8,245 bases of DNA from Deltaproteobacteria bacterium (GTDB taxonomy: Bacteria > Desulfobacterota > DSM-4660 > Desulfatiglandales > HGW-15): NCBI GenBank assembly GCA_019308525.1, contig JAFDIC010000160.1, forward strand, positions 1 to 8,245, written 5' to 3'. Numbering within the stretch: position 1 is the first letter of the stretch; each line of letters starts with the position of its first letter. The position numbers were made by a program, and so were the translations under genes. Shown piece after piece: positions 6,475-8,245 of the stretch. Under the pieces are notes generated by a model. The model was not told the DNA's origin, did not search any database, and saw nothing but the letters and a program-made list of their open reading frames with translations.

Positions 6475-7293
6475 ATGGCCGTCAAGGATTATGTTCGCAA
6501 ACGTTTCATGCCTCATATTTGGTGTCCTGGTTGCGGCCATGGAATCGTCATGAACGGCCTCATTAGGGCCATAGAAAACCTGGGCATCCTCAAGAATGAC
6601 ATAGTGATGGTTACAGGCATAGGGTGTTCATCCCGCATCTCCGGCTACATGGATTTTCACACCCTTCACACCATTCACGGCCGCGCGCTCGCCTTCGCAA
6701 CCGGCGTAAAACTCTCCAGGCCGGAGCTAACGGTCATTGTGCCCATGGGTGATGGCGATGCAATTGCCATTGGAGGAAATCATTTCATACATGCTGCGAG
6801 GCGAAACATCGATATCACCGCTATCATCATGAACAATGGTATATATGGAATGACCGGAGGGCAGTTCTCCCCTCTTTCCGGCCTCGGCAAGATAGCAACC
6901 ACAGCCCCCTTTGGGAATATTCACGAAGCCTTTGATATCGTAGAGCTTGCCAGGGGGGCAGGTTCGTCCTTCGTCGCGAGAAGCACGACTTACCATGTCA
7001 CGTCCATGATAAAGATTCTCCAAAAGGCGATCACGCACAGGGGATTTTCTGTTGTTGAAATTCTTTCCCAGTGCCCCACATACTTCGGCAGGAAAAACAG
7101 GATGGGCGATGCAGTGGACATGCTCAACTATTACAAGACCCACACAACCCCCGTAGGATCCAAGAAAAAGGCTGAAAACCCCGATTTGATCGAAAGGGGG
7201 ATTTTTGTCCAGGAACATAGACCCGAGTACTGCCAGGAATACGACAAAATGGTAAGCAGGATCCAGGCCCAAAAAGAGCAGGGGGGCGGTTGA
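6475..7293 (+). CDS. korB: 2-oxoacid:ferredoxin oxidoreductase, beta subunit (thiamine diphosphate and [4Fe-4S])
   Basis: The 272-aa product carries the thiamine-diphosphate/Mg signature GDGDA at 92-96, closing with NNG at 120-122 and IYGMTGGQ, plus the proximal cluster ligands. Cys17 and Cys20 (WCPGCGHG), Cys51 (GIGCSS) and Cys200 (LSQCPT) show spacings of 3, 31 and 149 residues. These closely match the four cysteines that hold the single [4Fe-4S] cluster in the beta subunit of the crystallised Sulfolobus OFORs. The cluster takes electrons from the hydroxyethyl-thiamine-type intermediate. The HTIHGRALAFATGVKLSRP stretch (65-83) is typical of the family and lies near the substrate. The tail after about 225 is variable. 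The gene starts 3 nt after the alpha stop. All residues needed for activity seem present. Substrate choice is not evident. Confidence 0.93.
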   Translation: MAVKDYVRKRFMPHIWCPGCGHGIVMNGLIRAIENLGILKNDIVMVTGIGCSSRISGYMDFHTLHTIHGRALAFATGVKLSRPELTVIVPMGDGDAIAIGGNHFIHAARRNIDITAIIMNNGIYGMTGGQFSPLSGLGKIATTAPFGNIHEAFDIVELARGAGSSFVARSTTYHVTSMIKILQKAITHRGFSVVEILSQCPTYFGRKNRMGDAVDMLNYYKTHTTPVGSKKKAENPDLIERGIFVQEHRPEYCQEYDKMVSRIQAQKEQGGG

Positions 7294-7329
7294 ACCGACC
7301 TGCTGCAATCAGCAGACTTTATTCAGTGA

Positions 7330-7335
7330 GGGAGG
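7330..7335 (+). promoter_or_regulatory. Shine-Dalgarno site favouring a TTG start for the gamma subunit
   Basis: GGGAGG, within the longer GAGGGAGG at 7328-7335, ends 5 nt before an in-frame TTG at 7341. No ATG or GTG is available in frame before the conserved GSGGQG motif, so the gamma subunit must use a TTG. This one has the best-placed ribosome binding site. The other choice is TTG 7290, overlapping the beta-subunit stop (TTGA), with a G-run very close in front. Confidence 0.6.
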
Positions 7336-7340
7336 CCCGA

Positions 7341-7937
7341 TTGGTATCCATCAATACCTTTTCACAAAAATCTCCAGCGGACTTGCCCACGGACAGGTAC
7401 AGGATCATATTCTCCGGGTCAGGGGGCCAGGGAGTTATTACCGCCTCTATCTTTCTTGCCGAGGCAGCGGTACTTCATGAAGGCATGAACGCCGTCCAGT
7501 CCCAGAGTTACGGCCCTGAAGCGCGGGGCGGTGCCACCCGGGCAGACGTCATTATCTCGGAACGCCCCATTCGCTTTCCCAAGGTGAACCAACCCAATAT
7601 CCTCGTGAGCTTGACGCAGCGGGCCTACAACCAGTTCTCAAGGACCATACGCCCTGGTGCCTTGCTCCTCACAGACAGTCATTTTGTTGAAACAGAGCAC
7701 AAGGTCGACGCCCGCCAGGTATCTCTCGGAATGTACAGGGCGGTGATGGAGGAGATCGGCAACCCGGTGGTCTTCAATATTTGCATGCTCGGTGCATTGC
7801 TGGAATTGACGGGAGTGATCAAGAAGGACTCCCTGCTCAAAGTCATCGAAGCCAGGATACCCGAAGGCTTTTGGGAGATGAACAAGAAGGCCTTTGACCT
7901 GGGCCAGAAACTGGCAAGCAAATACAGGGAGGCATAG
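7341..7937 (+). CDS. korC: 2-oxoacid:ferredoxin oxidoreductase, gamma subunit
   Basis: From TTG 7341 the product has 198 aa, close to the 180-195 aa usual for separate gamma subunits. The family marks are the glycine-rich loop FSGSGGQGVITAS near residues 24-36, QSYGPEARGGATRADVIIS at about 55-73, and IRFPKVNQPNILVSLTQRAY shortly after (quoted in part: FPKVNQPNILVSL). In OFOR structures the gamma domain covers the active site and contributes to CoA binding. If TTG 7290 were used, the protein would be 215 aa and overlap the beta gene by 4 nt; the extra 17 residues do not look like the family. This completes the delta-alpha-beta-gamma set, the same order as korDABC operons. It is the last gene of the plus-strand cluster: a convergent gene ends 83 nt further on. 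Confidence 0.9.
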   Translation: MVSINTFSQKSPADLPTDRYRIIFSGSGGQGVITASIFLAEAAVLHEGMNAVQSQSYGPEARGGATRADVIISERPIRFPKVNQPNILVSLTQRAYNQFSRTIRPGALLLTDSHFVETEHKVDARQVSLGMYRAVMEEIGNPVVFNICMLGALLELTGVIKKDSLLKVIEARIPEGFWEMNKKAFDLGQKLASKYREA

Positions 7938-7969
7938 GGAAGAATTCCTGGCATTGAGAGGGGGGGTGG

Positions 7970-8008
7970 AGGCCCGTGCCCCCAGGAGGAGAATGAATCC
8001 ACGGGCCT
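7970..8008. terminator. Possible (bidirectional) terminator hairpin between convergent genes
   Basis: AGGCCCGTG (7970-7978) and CACGGGCCT (8000-8008) are exact reverse complements and form a 9-bp, GC-rich stem with a 21-nt loop. It lies between the stops of the gamma-subunit gene and the convergent minus-strand gene, where a terminator is expected. No good U-tract follows on either strand, and the loop is long, so rho-independent termination is only a possibility. A run of seven G (7960-7966) lies just before it. Confidence 0.35.
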
Positions 8009-8019
8009 TGTTCCTGCCG

Positions 8020-8245
8020 TCATTTACGTATCTGAAAACGATCTTCCAGGTACTCGAGCTTCTTGACGATCCCACCGTACTCGAGCTCGGTGTAAGGAAG
8101 CATGGCATTTCCAAAGAAACCCTGCCGCCTAATCTCGATCGCCTTCTCAGATACCCTGTTGCGCACATAATCCCAGAATGGATGGTCAAAGGCATCCGCG
8201 GCGCTGGTAAGGCGCCCCTCATGGACACAATAGGCTGCACAGGAT
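8020..8245 (-). CDS. Unrecognised protein, C-terminal 74 residues (gene continues past the window)
   Basis: On the minus strand an open frame enters at the right edge and ends with TGA at 8020-8022. The 74 residues seen are soluble and charged, with no membrane segment. Near the entry they show SCAAYCVHEGRL (a Cys-x3-Cys pair followed by His), then DHPFWDYVRNR, an Arg/Lys-rich helix, GFFGNAMLPYTELEY, and a heptad-like end IVKKLEYLEDRFQIRK that may be a short amphipathic helix. The word LEY occurs twice nine residues apart, encoded by an exact 11-bp repeat (8050-8060 and 8077-8087). Codon use and GC are like the operon, and the composition looks like a real protein. I cannot name the family. 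The cysteines could ligate a metal or cluster, but that is a guess. The gene runs convergently to the kor operon. Confidence 0.7.
   Translation of the reverse strand, partial: SCAAYCVHEGRLTSAADAFDHPFWDYVRNRVSEKAIEIRRQGFFGNAMLPYTELEYGGIVKKLEYLEDRFQIRK

Noticed and set aside
5110..6540. Very long (476-codon) open frame on the minus strand
   Set aside because: It lies opposite the alpha-subunit gene, whose motifs are beyond doubt. The antisense protein has no recognisable domain and is rich in His/Arg/Gly, as expected of a shadow frame in GC-rich coding DNA.
6727..7308. 193-codon minus-strand frame opposite the beta subunit
   Set aside because: Shadow of korB; its composition is that of reversed codons and it shows no family features.
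1..8245. CRISPR array, tRNA/rRNA genes, intact insertion sequence or a defence system
   Set aside because: No regularly spaced repeats, no cloverleaf or rRNA-like segments, and no transposase, nuclease or helicase genes were seen on either strand, apart from the PIN relic.

Overview
The window looks like a piece of an anaerobic bacterial chromosome of Desulfobacterota (former Deltaproteobacteria) type. This is inferred from the gene families and the moderately high GC. A complete four-subunit ferredoxin-dependent 2-oxoacid oxidoreductase sits with a fused NDP-forming acyl-CoA synthetase and a crotonase, which is typical of anaerobes that handle CoA thioesters with ferredoxin. The sequence alone does not fix the species.

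Layout. Positions 1-97 hold the C-terminal end of a universal stress protein. Positions 98-2145 are gene-poor and look eroded. They contain a PIN-domain toxin remnant (126-347), one intact gene for a BI-1/YccA-type membrane protein (934-1638) with a promoter-like site about 270 bases upstream, and, on the minus strand just after it, a short PDZ-domain fragment of an HtrA/DegP-type protease (core 1648-1779). A perfect 9-bp inverted repeat (1974-1997) and a promoter-like pair (2027-2056) precede the main gene cluster.

Positions 2146-7937 are a tightly packed plus-strand cluster, probably one operon: crotonase, NDP-forming acyl-CoA synthetase (alpha-beta fusion, 715 aa), then 2-oxoacid:ferredoxin oxidoreductase in the order delta (2x[4Fe-4S] ferredoxin), alpha, beta, gamma (korDABC order). 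Junctions are 3 nt, 52 nt, a 4-nt overlap, 3 nt and about 47 nt. Together the products could oxidise a 2-oxoacid to an acyl-CoA with reduced ferredoxin, convert the acyl-CoA to free acid with formation of ATP, and hydrate or otherwise process an enoyl-CoA. The reverse direction (acid activation, then reductive carboxylation) is equally allowed. The substrate cannot be read from the sequence.

From 8020 to the end, a convergent minus-strand gene enters the window. Only its last 74 codons are present and I do not recognise the family. The intergenic space holds a 9-bp hairpin that may terminate one or both transcripts. I saw no CRISPR array, intact insertion sequence, tRNA or rRNA, and no clear novel defence system. 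The most unusual content is the eroded stretch with its two gene relics and the metabolic coupling of the operon.
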